In this document: positions 55,067-63,619 of the stretch, piece after piece | How the letters are laid out: each line of letters opens with the position of its first letter | Numbering within the stretch: position 1 is the stretch's first letter | NCBI RefSeq assembly: GCF_022129445.1 | Contig: NZ_JADQAQ010000009.1 | Span: 2,998-66,997, forward strand | Length of the DNA: 64,000 nt | Direction of reading: 5' to 3' | Source of the DNA: Photobacterium sp. Ph5 | GTDB lineage: Bacteria > Pseudomonadota > Gammaproteobacteria > Enterobacterales > Vibrionaceae | Translations under genes and position numbers: made by a program | Notes under the pieces: generated by a model | Told to the model about the DNA's origin: nothing | The model's input: only the letters and a program-made list of their open reading frames with translations | Database searches by the model: none

Positions 55067-55143
55067 TGGCGGAGCGGACGGGACTCGAACCCGCGACCCC
55101 CGGCGTGACAGGCCGGTATTCTAACCAACTGAACTACCGCTCC
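55067..55143 (-). tRNA. tRNA-Asp (anticodon GUC)
   Basis: 77 nt including encoded CCA. Acceptor stem GGAGCGG, anticodon loop CTGTCAC in stem CCGGC, T-loop GGTTCGAGTC. Standard cloverleaf. It follows tRNA-Ser on the same strand by 40 bp. Confidence 0.97.
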
Positions 55144-55183
55144 AATTCTTTAACGAAACCCGATAAATCGAATCTCTAGAATA

Positions 55184-55274
55184 TGGCGGAGAGATAGGGA
55201 TTTGAACCCTAGATACGCTATAAACGTATGCCGGTTTTCAAGACCGGTGCTTTCAACCACTCAGCCATCTCTCC
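55184..55274 (-). tRNA. tRNA-Ser (anticodon UGA)
   Basis: 91 nt with encoded CCA and a long variable arm (class II). Acceptor GGAGAGA, anticodon loop CTTGAAA. First gene of the tRNA pair. Confidence 0.97.
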
Positions 55275-55287
55275 GTAAGTGCGGCGA

Positions 55288-55316
55288 ATAATACCTAGCA
55301 ATTACACATCTGTAAA
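55288..55316 (-). promoter_or_regulatory. Sigma-70 promoter of the tRNA-Ser/Asp unit
   Basis: On the minus strand TTTACA, 17 bp, TATTAT, followed by a GC-rich TCGCCGC discriminator, just upstream of tRNA-Ser. A good stringent-type stable-RNA promoter. Confidence 0.75.
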
Positions 55317-55409
55317 GCCTATTTTTAAACAAACTCACCATTCGTTTAAAAAACAAACTTTAGCGCGCATTTTTACCTAAATATTATACGTCAACAATTT
55401 TAATTTTCT

Positions 55410-56066
55410 TTATCCTGCTAATTTTTCAGCATTAATCTGCGCTTCAAGTTTTTCTCGACCTTGAGGCGTTATACGTAAACATTCTTCAAATTGACTAAAA
55501 CGCTGACTTTCAATCTGATAATAAGCCGCCAGTAAATCAGATTCTATCCCGACTCGCTGACGCGCTTCTTTTAAACTTAAATCCATTAGCTCTGCACAGT
55601 TAATGGTATCTAATGGCTGACAGTCAGAAACGTATCCAAGATGCGCCGCTTTCTTAAATACAGCAATATCATCATCAGAAAATTTATACGGCCCTGGGTA
55701 TAAATATTTAGCTGCAAACGCGTACATCTTCTTTTCAGCCGTTGACATTCGATTTGATGATCCCATCGTAAAACCAATAACAAATGCCTCATCTTTCGGT
55801 AGCATTCCCCGCCCTAATAAAAGGTGAATAACATCATGATCTTCTAGGCTAACAGCGCCATTAAATAAATTGATCCCAGGAATATCAAACTTCGGGTTTT
55901 CTATTAATCTCACAATCAATGGAATATCTGCGCTACCGGCAGCCACAGGGGCTTGAGTCGCTAAACATTCTCTAATGGTGGCATTTTCTTCTTCTAACGG
56001 TACGTACCATTTTTTCCAATGCGTGCCATTTTCTGGTAGTAAGTTTTTCTTGATACCATTTTCCAT
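55410..56066 (-). CDS. COQ4-like (HDxxHx11E) protein, last gene of SBP-OmpA/vWA/TelA operon
   Basis: 218 aa from ATG 56066 (AAGGA upstream); the TTG one would overlap TelA. The central motif H77-D-x-x-H81-x11-E93 (EDHDVIHLLLGRGMLPKDEAF) is the HDxxHx11E zinc signature of COQ4, the ubiquinone-pathway protein. The surrounding helices, FTMGSSNRMSTAEKKMYAFAAKYLYPGPYKFSD, also suit a COQ4-like fold. There is no ubiquinone context here. The protein is soluble. Probably a metal-dependent lipid-binding or C1-decarboxylating relative, role in the operon unknown. Confidence 0.75.
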   Translation of the reverse strand: MENGIKKNLLPENGTHWKKWYVPLEEENATIRECLATQAPVAAGSADIPLIVRLIENPKFDIPGINLFNGAVSLEDHDVIHLLLGRGMLPKDEAFVIGFTMGSSNRMSTAEKKMYAFAAKYLYPGPYKFSDDDIAVFKKAAHLGYVSDCQPLDTINCAELMDLSLKEARQRVGIESDLLAAYYQIESQRFSQFEECLRITPQGREKLEAQINAEKLAG

Positions 56067-56086
56067 CTTAAATTCCTTTTCAAAGA

Positions 56087-57265
56087 TCAAAGTTCAATTA
56101 ACTGAGACAAGTTCTGTTGAATGTCTTTGCCTTTTTCAGCATCTTTAATACGGCTTTCCATTTGCTCGGTTAATTGATCCATTTCTACAATAGATTGTGC
56201 CATTTGCGGTAAAGCTTTAACTCGATACTGGCTAATATCATTTAATGCGGCATTAATATTTGAAAAGGCTTGTTTTAACTTACTGATATCTAATTGGCTC
56301 TCAGAAGCTTGTTTTTGGATACTGACCCCTTGATCTCGAAGTTGCTCACTGGTTTGTAATATCAGATCATTAGTGGTGTCATTAACAGCTTGGGTCGCAT
56401 CTAATAGTTTTTTCTGATGTTGAAGTGCAATCGACATGACGGACGCTGTTTCAAGCGCAGATACCGTCACATTTATCGCGCGATCAACACCTCGAATAAG
56501 CTCGCGGTTATTTTGCATGATAACTTCGGTGGTAATCACAGCTTGCTGATTAACAGCCAATGTTTGCTGCAAATCCATCACTCGCTGACGTAATGGAAAT
56601 AACACCTGCTCTTGTAAAAACTTAACTTTGGTTTCTGTGTTTTGGGCTGTCTCGATTGTTTGATTTACTTTCTCATCAAGTAATTGGCCAAAGCGAACAT
56701 AATCTTCAAGCAGAAATGTTAACTCACGATAACGAATTTGATCGGCTTCAAGCGTGATATTGTCACGTTGTAATTGTGCTTGACCGCCTCTAAGCGATTG
56801 TACAATATCCTTAATCACACCTTCTGCCGTTTGATAACGTGAAAACCATTTCGCTATAGGGGTTCCAACAAAAGGAAGAAAGCTGAGTAAGCGTCGTATA
56901 GTTCCCATGGTAAAGTCAGTGCGATTAGGGTTAACCGCATTCACTTGTTGTTGCAGGTCTAATAAGCTTTTTGCTGTTCCACCACCATCTTGAGCATCAT
57001 CAACTAACGTATGCAATGGGGTTTTCAATAACTGGCTACATTGAGCTAACTGACGACAACTATCTTCCCCTAAAGAGGTCATCAAGTTTGTCATATCTCG
57101 TTGCTGCGATAAATCACGTTCGCCGATAGCTAATAACATTGAAACGGTTTCTTCTACTTTCGTACTGATTTTATCGTGAGTTTCAGGAACTGATACTGGA
57201 ATATCTAAGGCTTGTTTTACCGTATCAGGCGTCGCTACTATAAGTGTCGTATTTTCCTGTGCCAT
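56087..57265 (-). CDS. TelA-family protein (toxic anion resistance)
   Basis: 392 aa, all helical, of the TelA/PF05816 type: a central segment RRLLSFLPFVGTPIAKWFSRYQTAEGVIKDIVQSLRGGQAQLQRDNITLE, then long coiled coils to LTEQMESRIKDAEKGKDIQ. TelA-like proteins occur in tellurite-resistance and envelope-stress loci and next to XpaC-type partners. It is cytoplasmic or membrane-associated. Nine bases from the previous gene and 20 from the next. No ter genes are nearby. Confidence 0.9.
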   Translation of the reverse strand: MAQENTTLIVATPDTVKQALDIPVSVPETHDKISTKVEETVSMLLAIGERDLSQQRDMTNLMTSLGEDSCRQLAQCSQLLKTPLHTLVDDAQDGGGTAKSLLDLQQQVNAVNPNRTDFTMGTIRRLLSFLPFVGTPIAKWFSRYQTAEGVIKDIVQSLRGGQAQLQRDNITLEADQIRYRELTFLLEDYVRFGQLLDEKVNQTIETAQNTETKVKFLQEQVLFPLRQRVMDLQQTLAVNQQAVITTEVIMQNNRELIRGVDRAINVTVSALETASVMSIALQHQKKLLDATQAVNDTTNDLILQTSEQLRDQGVSIQKQASESQLDISKLKQAFSNINAALNDISQYRVKALPQMAQSIVEMDQLTEQMESRIKDAEKGKDIQQNLSQLIEL

Positions 57266-57274
57266 TGTTCATCC

Positions 57275-58084
57275 TTAACGAGTACTGTATTTTTGTGCGC
57301 GCTGTGCAAGTAGACGTAATTCTTCCATTGCCGTTTCTAATTCCATTCCTTGCTGCGATGAAAGAAGCGATATTTGAGAAAGTTGCGTTGTGACACGATC
57401 AAGCTCTGTCATTGCTTGTTCGTTTTCGATTAATACGGTTGTGATATGCTGATGAGCATCTTTATAGATAACAATTCGGTGCTGCAAAGCATCTATTTTT
57501 TGTTCTAGTAAGATTTGAGGCGATGTGATTTGTGTTAATTGGCAGCTAAGAACACTGAGTTGTTGTTGAATATAATCAATATCAATACCTGAGACAGCTT
57601 TAGTATTTACAATCACTGTCTGCAAATTATCTAACGCTCCAACAAAGACGGCTTCAGCCATTGTGATATAGCGTGAGTACGCTAATTCGTCTTTATTTAA
57701 GACCCTATCTAATACCTGCTGGAACGCATTGAATTTTAAGCCTAATTGATCAACTTGCTTTAGCGCATCTTGCTGTTTTATTTGGCTTAGCTCTTGCTTT
57801 AAATCAACCAGCGTTTGCTCTCGTTGTTGTAATAAACTGCGATGATATTTCTCAACAATAGCCTTAGCATGAGAATTATAATTAACCTTATATCCCCACA
57901 GTAATTTACTAAAGCATAATGCTGTAGCTGCAATCGTGACTCCCCAGCTCAATAATTCACCAGAGAACAATAAGCTATATACGGCTCCAATCATGCCCAC
58001 AACACCACTATATATAACTATCGGATGTTGAATACTGTTAGAAATTACCTGATTTTTAATAGCTTGAGGCGACAGAATATCCAA
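57275..58084 (-). CDS. Two-TM coiled-coil protein, XpaC-like position
   Basis: 269 aa with two TM helices (~23-42, ~46-64) and a long C-terminal cytoplasmic coiled coil (~75-265; ILLEQKIDALQHRI, LDRVTTQLSQISLLSSQQGMELE). It takes the place that XpaC proteins occupy next to TelA elsewhere, though sequence similarity to XpaC is not clear. Probably the membrane partner of TelA. Tightly packed in the operon. Confidence 0.82.
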   Translation of the reverse strand: MDILSPQAIKNQVISNSIQHPIVIYSGVVGMIGAVYSLLFSGELLSWGVTIAATALCFSKLLWGYKVNYNSHAKAIVEKYHRSLLQQREQTLVDLKQELSQIKQQDALKQVDQLGLKFNAFQQVLDRVLNKDELAYSRYITMAEAVFVGALDNLQTVIVNTKAVSGIDIDYIQQQLSVLSCQLTQITSPQILLEQKIDALQHRIVIYKDAHQHITTVLIENEQAMTELDRVTTQLSQISLLSSQQGMELETAMEELRLLAQRAQKYSTR

Positions 58085-58095
58085 TCTACTTCCTT

Positions 58096-59622
58096 TTAAT
58101 AGGTTTCACTCATCAACGCAATTTCAACGCGCATTAATCTATTGGCATAACGACGCTGACTTTCCCCACTTAATTGAATTAATGGTTCATCACTTCCTTT
58201 ACCCACAGCATGAATACGACTGGCTTCAAAGCCGAGTTGATTCACCAAATAGCTTTTTACCGCCTTTGCACGTTTTGCCGATAATTCGATATTTAACGCT
58301 TTATCACCACGTAAACCGGTATGACCTTCAACTAGAATTCGAAAATTCGGGTAATGCGATAAACTTTCAGCAGTAAGATTAAGTTGCTGCTGACCGTTTG
58401 GTGTCAGTCGCTCGCTACCACTAGAGAAAATAACTGGACGGGTTTTCAACGTGCCTATCTCACTCATATGTGCCCATTGCTTTGCACTTAATGCAGCAAA
58501 TACTTCGCTAACTGGCCTGTGTGATGGTTCATTTAAAGCAATATCATTAAGTGTTTGTTGTACAGTTTGAATAGGAGGGGAATGTATTATCCGATAGGGA
58601 TCATTATTGGGTAGCCACTGTTGCGGCACTGCTGATGTATCATTGATAATTGTAATAGTGCTATCGATGGTATCGAGTAGTAACTGGGATTGACCAAACC
58701 AAGCAGATACGTTGTCGTTGAGCCCTATCCATCGTACACCGTTAAGCAACTGCTTAACTTGAGTATTCGGTAAGTCTGTAATACTTTCGATCTCTTGAAC
58801 TAATACATTAGGATTATCACGATAATATTTAAGTACCTTAAAATAGGTTGCTAATACGCGATCAAGTATTTCAGGCTTATTTTTAATCACGGCTTTATTG
58901 GCAAGAAGTACATCAACAATTAAGTTTTTCGTATCATCAGTACTAATAATGGTTTCAAAATTACCTTCGGCAAGCGCGGTTGACACGTCAGGCTCCCACA
59001 ATACAGCAACATCTAATTTGCCTTCTATTAATTGTGATAACGCATCGCTTGAGCCAGCAGTCGCAACTCGTTTAACGTTGTTAGATTTAAAAAGATTAAG
59101 ATCGAAGTGAGAAGATATCGCGCTCAGTAAGTGTTCACTGGGTGAATCATGAGTGTAACCAATCGATAAGGATTTATTCGTTTTCAAATCATTGATCGAC
59201 GTAACAACATCGGTATTCGCGACAATAGCATCGCCACCATGTGACTCATCAATGACAGCAACGATACTGGCTGGGTAACGGTATACTTTACCAGATGTAA
59301 TATAAGCATCCACACTTGCAACGGCAAAATCTAATTCACCGTTTGCTATACCTTCCATACGTTGGGAGTAATCAGCGCCATCATCAATACAAGATAAACG
59401 ATAACCTTCATTGCGTAATAATCGTCGCATTTCTTTAGAGCATAGTGGGTAATAGCCAACCCAATTATCCATCCCTATTTTTATTACACCTTTGGTATTT
59501 CGCGCATCCGATGTATCAGCATAAACATGATCATCAATATGGGGCTGCAAAAACTTATAGGTAATTAAGCCGATGATCCCTAGCACTAAAATAAAAAGAG
59601 CAAACTTACTATGCTTTTGCAT
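58096..59622 (-). CDS. Periplasmic binding-like (NMT1/SsuA) protein fused to OmpA domain
   Basis: 508 aa: N-terminal TM anchor (~8-25), periplasmic-binding-type domain (~45-290; IGMDNWVGYYPLCSKEMRRLL, VLWEPDVSTALAEG) of the NMT1/SsuA/TauA kind, and a C-terminal OmpA-type peptidoglycan-binding domain (~395-505; LVEGHTGLRGDKALNIELSAKRAKAVKSYL). The usual Asp after GHT is Gly, but the conserved Arg is kept. Such a protein can sense a ligand while pinned to the cell wall. It has no permease. Confidence 0.85.
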   Translation of the reverse strand: MQKHSKFALFILVLGIIGLITYKFLQPHIDDHVYADTSDARNTKGVIKIGMDNWVGYYPLCSKEMRRLLRNEGYRLSCIDDGADYSQRMEGIANGELDFAVASVDAYITSGKVYRYPASIVAVIDESHGGDAIVANTDVVTSINDLKTNKSLSIGYTHDSPSEHLLSAISSHFDLNLFKSNNVKRVATAGSSDALSQLIEGKLDVAVLWEPDVSTALAEGNFETIISTDDTKNLIVDVLLANKAVIKNKPEILDRVLATYFKVLKYYRDNPNVLVQEIESITDLPNTQVKQLLNGVRWIGLNDNVSAWFGQSQLLLDTIDSTITIINDTSAVPQQWLPNNDPYRIIHSPPIQTVQQTLNDIALNEPSHRPVSEVFAALSAKQWAHMSEIGTLKTRPVIFSSGSERLTPNGQQQLNLTAESLSHYPNFRILVEGHTGLRGDKALNIELSAKRAKAVKSYLVNQLGFEASRIHAVGKGSDEPLIQLSGESQRRYANRLMRVEIALMSETY

Positions 59623-59636
59623 ATATGACCTTTTTC

Positions 59637-60416
59637 TTAATTAAAACTAGCGACATCAAACTCTGCAGATTCTGCTAATACATTTTTTAGCCCTGCTAAC
59701 AGTTTTTCTGGGTTATTAGCCGATTGGTAATAGGTGATCCCTTTTGCATTAAGCGCATGTTGCTCACCAATGCAAAAGCCTATGGTATGAATGGTAACGG
59801 GTGAATCACGGTAGATACGATTAATCGCAGGTTGTGGATTTTCTCCCTGGCTTGCATCACCATCGGTAACAATCACAACGTTATATTCCCCATAACCCAA
59901 TTGTTTACTGGCTTGACGCTCTAATGCTGCGTAGCTCGAATCTAGAGAGCTTTTTAATGGTGTTGCACCACCAGCTGTTACGTCATAAATCGCTTGTTTT
60001 AATGTCGCTCGATTATTATTGCCAAGTGGTACACGCAATGACGCATCTTTATTATCAAAAACATATAACCCGACATTGGCTGAATTAGGAATATCGTTAA
60101 TAAAAGTTTGTATTGCTTGCTTTGCCGCGACAATTTTCTTTTGCCCATTACCACAATTAGTATTATCCATCGAACCGCTACCATCAAAAATCAATAGGTA
60201 GTTAGTCGCCAGCCAATTATCGGAAACGAGTGCATTTTCATTATTTAGTGCAGGCCAATCATTTTTTAAAGCATCAAATCCATATCCACTTGATGCGTCA
60301 ATTTTTTTTATCTGTGTACTACTGTCTTTTGATCCTGTCGAGTTAACCCCAGAGCTCGGTTTAAAAAACACCACAGCAAAAGCAATAAGGCAGCAAGAAT
60401 AAATTATAAATCTCAT
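59637..60416 (-). CDS. Exported von Willebrand A (vWA) domain protein
   Basis: 259 aa with an N-terminal hydrophobic segment (~3-19) and a vWA domain (~72-245). The metal-ion-dependent adhesion site is complete: D78-G-S-G-S82, T152 (GGATPL) and D185 (VTDGDAS). vWA domains mediate Mg2+-dependent protein binding. Between the two SBP-OmpA genes, 11-15 bp from each. Probably in the periplasm, binding one of its operon partners. Confidence 0.88.
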   Translation of the reverse strand: MRFIIYSCCLIAFAVVFFKPSSGVNSTGSKDSSTQIKKIDASSGYGFDALKNDWPALNNENALVSDNWLATNYLLIFDGSGSMDNTNCGNGQKKIVAAKQAIQTFINDIPNSANVGLYVFDNKDASLRVPLGNNNRATLKQAIYDVTAGGATPLKSSLDSSYAALERQASKQLGYGEYNVVIVTDGDASQGENPQPAINRIYRDSPVTIHTIGFCIGEQHALNAKGITYYQSANNPEKLLAGLKNVLAESAEFDVASFN

Positions 60417-60427
60417 ATCATGCTCAC

Positions 60428-62143
60428 TTATAAAGGTTGGAAAACATCAGATTCAGCTTCTAACTGAATAATACGAAAGACGACGCGCATATTTGATCGC
60501 CATTCAGATTCAGTTGCAGGTGCACAAGGCTCATTACCACACATCCCTGTTTTAGGGCTACCAAAACCATGCCCAACTAAAGCAAACTGACTCGCATCTA
60601 AAGCAATGCCTTGATCGGTAGCGAATGTTAATACGCTTTGTTTAACGCTTTGCGCACGCGATAAGCTGATATTGCGGTTTGATTGTTTAATGCGGTTTAA
60701 CACCACACCAGTTTCACCTTTTTTCTTAGAGCGTAAATATTTCAAAGGATCACTGTGACCTTCAACAGTGATCACCGCACCACCATAAGTAGAGGCTAGT
60801 TCAATTACACGCTTAAATTCTGTTTGATATAACGACGAATTAAAGCTGTTTTGGTTAGGTTGAAAAGCGACTTCAAAAGAAAACAGTTCACCATCAGCCA
60901 ATGAATTCTGTTGCTGTTTTTTAGCAACCACTGAAGCGACACGCTCACTGTTAAAACGTGATTTGTTATTAAACTCAATATCAGCACCTAATTGGGTAAA
61001 ATCCCAATTTGCTAATTGAGGAAGTGTCGAAGCTGACGTTAAACTAAGCCGCTTTAACGTAGTTTGGATTTCATTACTGACTTTGGTAATGTTTCTTGGA
61101 TACGCCATGTCACTAAATAACTGCTTATTAGCGTTAATATCTAAATGCTCTGCGTCAGCATAGAGTCCTTTTATGTCTTCTATTGCATCAGGAGAATCAA
61201 GCAACAGATCAGCAGAATAAGACAATAAAGGTGTCAATTTTGCGTTTTTAGCATTCGCATTATTAAACAAAACCTTCACTTCATCTGTTGCGCTATTTAA
61301 CGCTTTTACAAAATTCATTACGTCACTGCGATGGCTATTAAAATAATCCGCTCTCACCGCATAGACATCCGCTATCACTCGGTTAGCCGTTTTAGTTGAC
61401 ATTAATATCTTAGCGCCTTTAACCGAATCTTCAGATCCAGTACCGACAGCTCCCCCTGATGTTAGTGCTAACGCATCAGGTAGAATTACGAATACTGCAT
61501 CGACATCATTTTCATATAATGCACTGGCTGGACTATTATTCGTCCCTGTAAGATCGGGCAACCATTTAATGGTGACATCATCGGGTGTTAACCCTGCATC
61601 TTTTAATACAGCTCCCATATAATCCACATGCGGACCATACGCTTGCAGCGCGATCGTCTTACCTTTTAAATCTGCCACGGTACGAACGCTCGGTTTAACG
61701 ACTAAAGCATCACCACCTGATGACCAAGATAATTGATGAATAATAATAGGGGTAACTGAAGGATTGCTGGCTAATAAGTCAGATGCTGCATTAACCATCC
61801 CTAATGTTCCGCGAAGGTAGGGCGTTTTTCCTGACAGGTAATTCGTGAGCTGATCTGAAAATTTATCATTTCGACTTAATCTAAATTTCAGTCCATAACT
61901 AGAAAAAAGAGAATTACTTGAGGTGATCGATTGGCTACCATTCGCATAAATCGTATTAATATCTGCGCCCCAAGTAATCACTGGCAGTTCAAAAGTCTGT
62001 TCATTAACTTTTGAAACTGGCGTATTAATAAGTTGGGCTAGTGGTATTGGATTTATATATTGAGGTTTTGCTGCGGCAAACGTTGAAATCAATACTGCCA
62101 ACACAAAGAGCCAATACCGAAAATATCTAATCATCAATCCCAT
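60428..62143 (-). CDS. Larger periplasmic binding-like protein fused to OmpA domain
   Basis: 571 aa from ATG 62143, where GGGGGA lies 5 nt upstream (the open frame extends to 62251 without support). Signal peptide ends FAAA. Binding-protein-like domain ~60-400 (LSWSSGGDALVVKPSVRTVADLKGKTIALQAYGPHVDYMGAVLKDAGL) of the NMT1/TauA group. OmpA-like domain ~440-560 (ITVEGHSDPLKYLRSKKKGE, NRNISLSRAQSVKQSVLTF, FALVGHGFGSP) with Asp and Arg kept. First gene of the six-gene operon. Confidence 0.85.
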   Translation of the reverse strand: MGLMIRYFRYWLFVLAVLISTFAAAKPQYINPIPLAQLINTPVSKVNEQTFELPVITWGADINTIYANGSQSITSSNSLFSSYGLKFRLSRNDKFSDQLTNYLSGKTPYLRGTLGMVNAASDLLASNPSVTPIIIHQLSWSSGGDALVVKPSVRTVADLKGKTIALQAYGPHVDYMGAVLKDAGLTPDDVTIKWLPDLTGTNNSPASALYENDVDAVFVILPDALALTSGGAVGTGSEDSVKGAKILMSTKTANRVIADVYAVRADYFNSHRSDVMNFVKALNSATDEVKVLFNNANAKNAKLTPLLSYSADLLLDSPDAIEDIKGLYADAEHLDINANKQLFSDMAYPRNITKVSNEIQTTLKRLSLTSASTLPQLANWDFTQLGADIEFNNKSRFNSERVASVVAKKQQQNSLADGELFSFEVAFQPNQNSFNSSLYQTEFKRVIELASTYGGAVITVEGHSDPLKYLRSKKKGETGVVLNRIKQSNRNISLSRAQSVKQSVLTFATDQGIALDASQFALVGHGFGSPKTGMCGNEPCAPATESEWRSNMRVVFRIIQLEAESDVFQPL

Positions 62144-62251
62144 TGTTTCCCCCATTACAACAGTCAAAAACGTAACTACGCTTTTTTGAGTAATAGGTAC
62201 CATACCGGATAAAAAATACGCGTCAGGCTTGTAGCACGAAACATATGCCAA

Positions 62252-62579
62252 TTTGCGATTGAATTCATAGTAATTATATAAACGACTTTTTAACTTTCAG
62301 TTTTTCTAGATAACGCGCATTGAATACACACTCATAAAAAGCAATGAAAATTGCTTACAAAGATGAATTTTAACGTCATTCATTCACTATCAATGCGTTT
62401 TGTGTGAGTCATGTCCGTAGATTGTTAGCTCAACGTCAAATCAAACAGTACAATAAAACACCTTTCAATTCTCTGACATTCAGACTGTGAATGCATCATA
62501 TTCTTCCCATCAGCAGTTAGTGACATTCAAGAGTTAGAGTATTAGCTCTTAAAAAACCAATAAAAACATAAAGGAAATT
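62252..62579. other. Promoter region shared by the operon and the beta-barrel gene
   Basis: About 330 bp between the divergent units with no ORF or strong hairpin that I see. It must hold the promoter of the six-gene operon (minus) and of the beta-barrel gene (plus; ribosome-binding site AAGGAAA at ~62572). Confidence 0.5.
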
Positions 62580-63152
62580 ATGATGAAAAAGATTCTATTA
62601 CCATTAGCACTTGTTCTTACAACAGCATCTGGCGTAGCACTTGCCGATCAGACAGGTCCATACGTTGGTGCAAGCCTTGGTAATGCAACTACGGATCTTA
62701 AAGCTGACCATTGGGAACATAACTACGACGAAAATGTAGTTGCATACGGCTTATACGGTGGTTACAACTTCACTGAAAATCTTGGTCTTGAAGCAACATT
62801 AGGTCAAACAGGCGAACAAGATAACATTAAAAAAGGTTACGCGACTCTGACTCCTCGCGTAATGATGCCACTTAATGATCAGTTATCTCTATTTGCTAAA
62901 GCAGGTGTCGCTTACGTTGCTGTTGATGGCGATTACGATGGTATCGACAATATGAACCGTCACGATATTGATGTTGATGGTTTTGGCTGGACTGCGGGTG
63001 CAGGTGTTAACTTTGCCGTTGCTGAACATATCGATCTTCGTGCAGGTATTGACTACTTATCAACAGATCTTGAAAAAGCGGATAACGATAAAGATTTAAA
63101 CATCGACTCAGAAACAACGATGTATTATGTAGGTGTTAACTACAATTTCTAA
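62580..63152 (+). CDS. Outer-membrane beta-barrel protein
   Basis: 190-aa precursor with signal peptide (ending VALADQ) and about eight amphipathic strands, ending in VGVNYNF (terminal Phe). OmpA-like transmembrane-barrel proteins of this size (OmpX/OmpA TM domain) are typical. The loops are rich in Asp/Asn. Second such barrel in the window (with the one at 16259) but not a close duplicate. Strong terminator after. Confidence 0.88.
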   Translation: MMKKILLPLALVLTTASGVALADQTGPYVGASLGNATTDLKADHWEHNYDENVVAYGLYGGYNFTENLGLEATLGQTGEQDNIKKGYATLTPRVMMPLNDQLSLFAKAGVAYVAVDGDYDGIDNMNRHDIDVDGFGWTAGAGVNFAVAEHIDLRAGIDYLSTDLEKADNDKDLNIDSETTMYYVGVNYNF

Positions 63153-63175
63153 TGTAGTATGATCATCTCTAAGTG

Positions 63176-63210
63176 AAAAAAGCCATTAACTCAGTTAATG
63201 GCTTTTTTCA
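63176..63210 (+). terminator. Terminator after beta-barrel gene
   Basis: AAAAAAGCCATTAAC and GTTAATGGCTTTTTT form a perfect 15-bp stem with a 3-nt loop. Confidence 0.93.
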
Positions 63211-63619
63211 TTATTGCAGTAAAGCACGTTAGATATTTATATCGAATCTGATTTTTGTAGAATTTTTATTCGCTTACTTCGCCAAAAATGAACATATGCT
63301 CAACCTTACGATCATCCGCTCAGCATTAAAAAATAAAGCAATCGTAGTCAGGAGCAATATCTCGCGGTTAACTAGAATTAACCCCACTTTTATTGGGATC
63401 TAAACAGGATTTATTCGCATTTTGAATTGACAAAAACACTGAAAAAGTCAATTATCGATTTATCAAATGCTCTTACGTAAACCATTCGCTCACAGTGTGT
63501 GTAAATGGTTTTGTATGAACAGGTTAAGAATAAGTAATAAATTCTTTTGAGCATGACAGCATTTCACGTTATAAATAGTGGCTGGCATGACATGAGCCCT
63601 ATAGATAAGGTCAATAGAT
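63211..63619. promoter_or_regulatory. Upstream region of transaldolase gene
   Basis: About 410 bp with no supported ORF; it carries the transaldolase promoter and the AAGG ribosome-binding site at 63608-63611. I see no strong hairpin or conserved operator. Confidence 0.5.

Noticed and set aside
54946-55128. 60-codon frame across the tRNA-Asp gene
   Set aside because: It is a readthrough of the tRNA gene and terminator; no coding signal.
55067-55274. Prophage or island attachment site at the tRNA genes
   Set aside because: No integrase and no repeated tRNA 3' end was seen in the window.
58096-62143. SBP-OmpA genes as an ABC uptake system
   Set aside because: No permease or ATPase nearby, and OmpA fusion anchors the domains to the cell wall.
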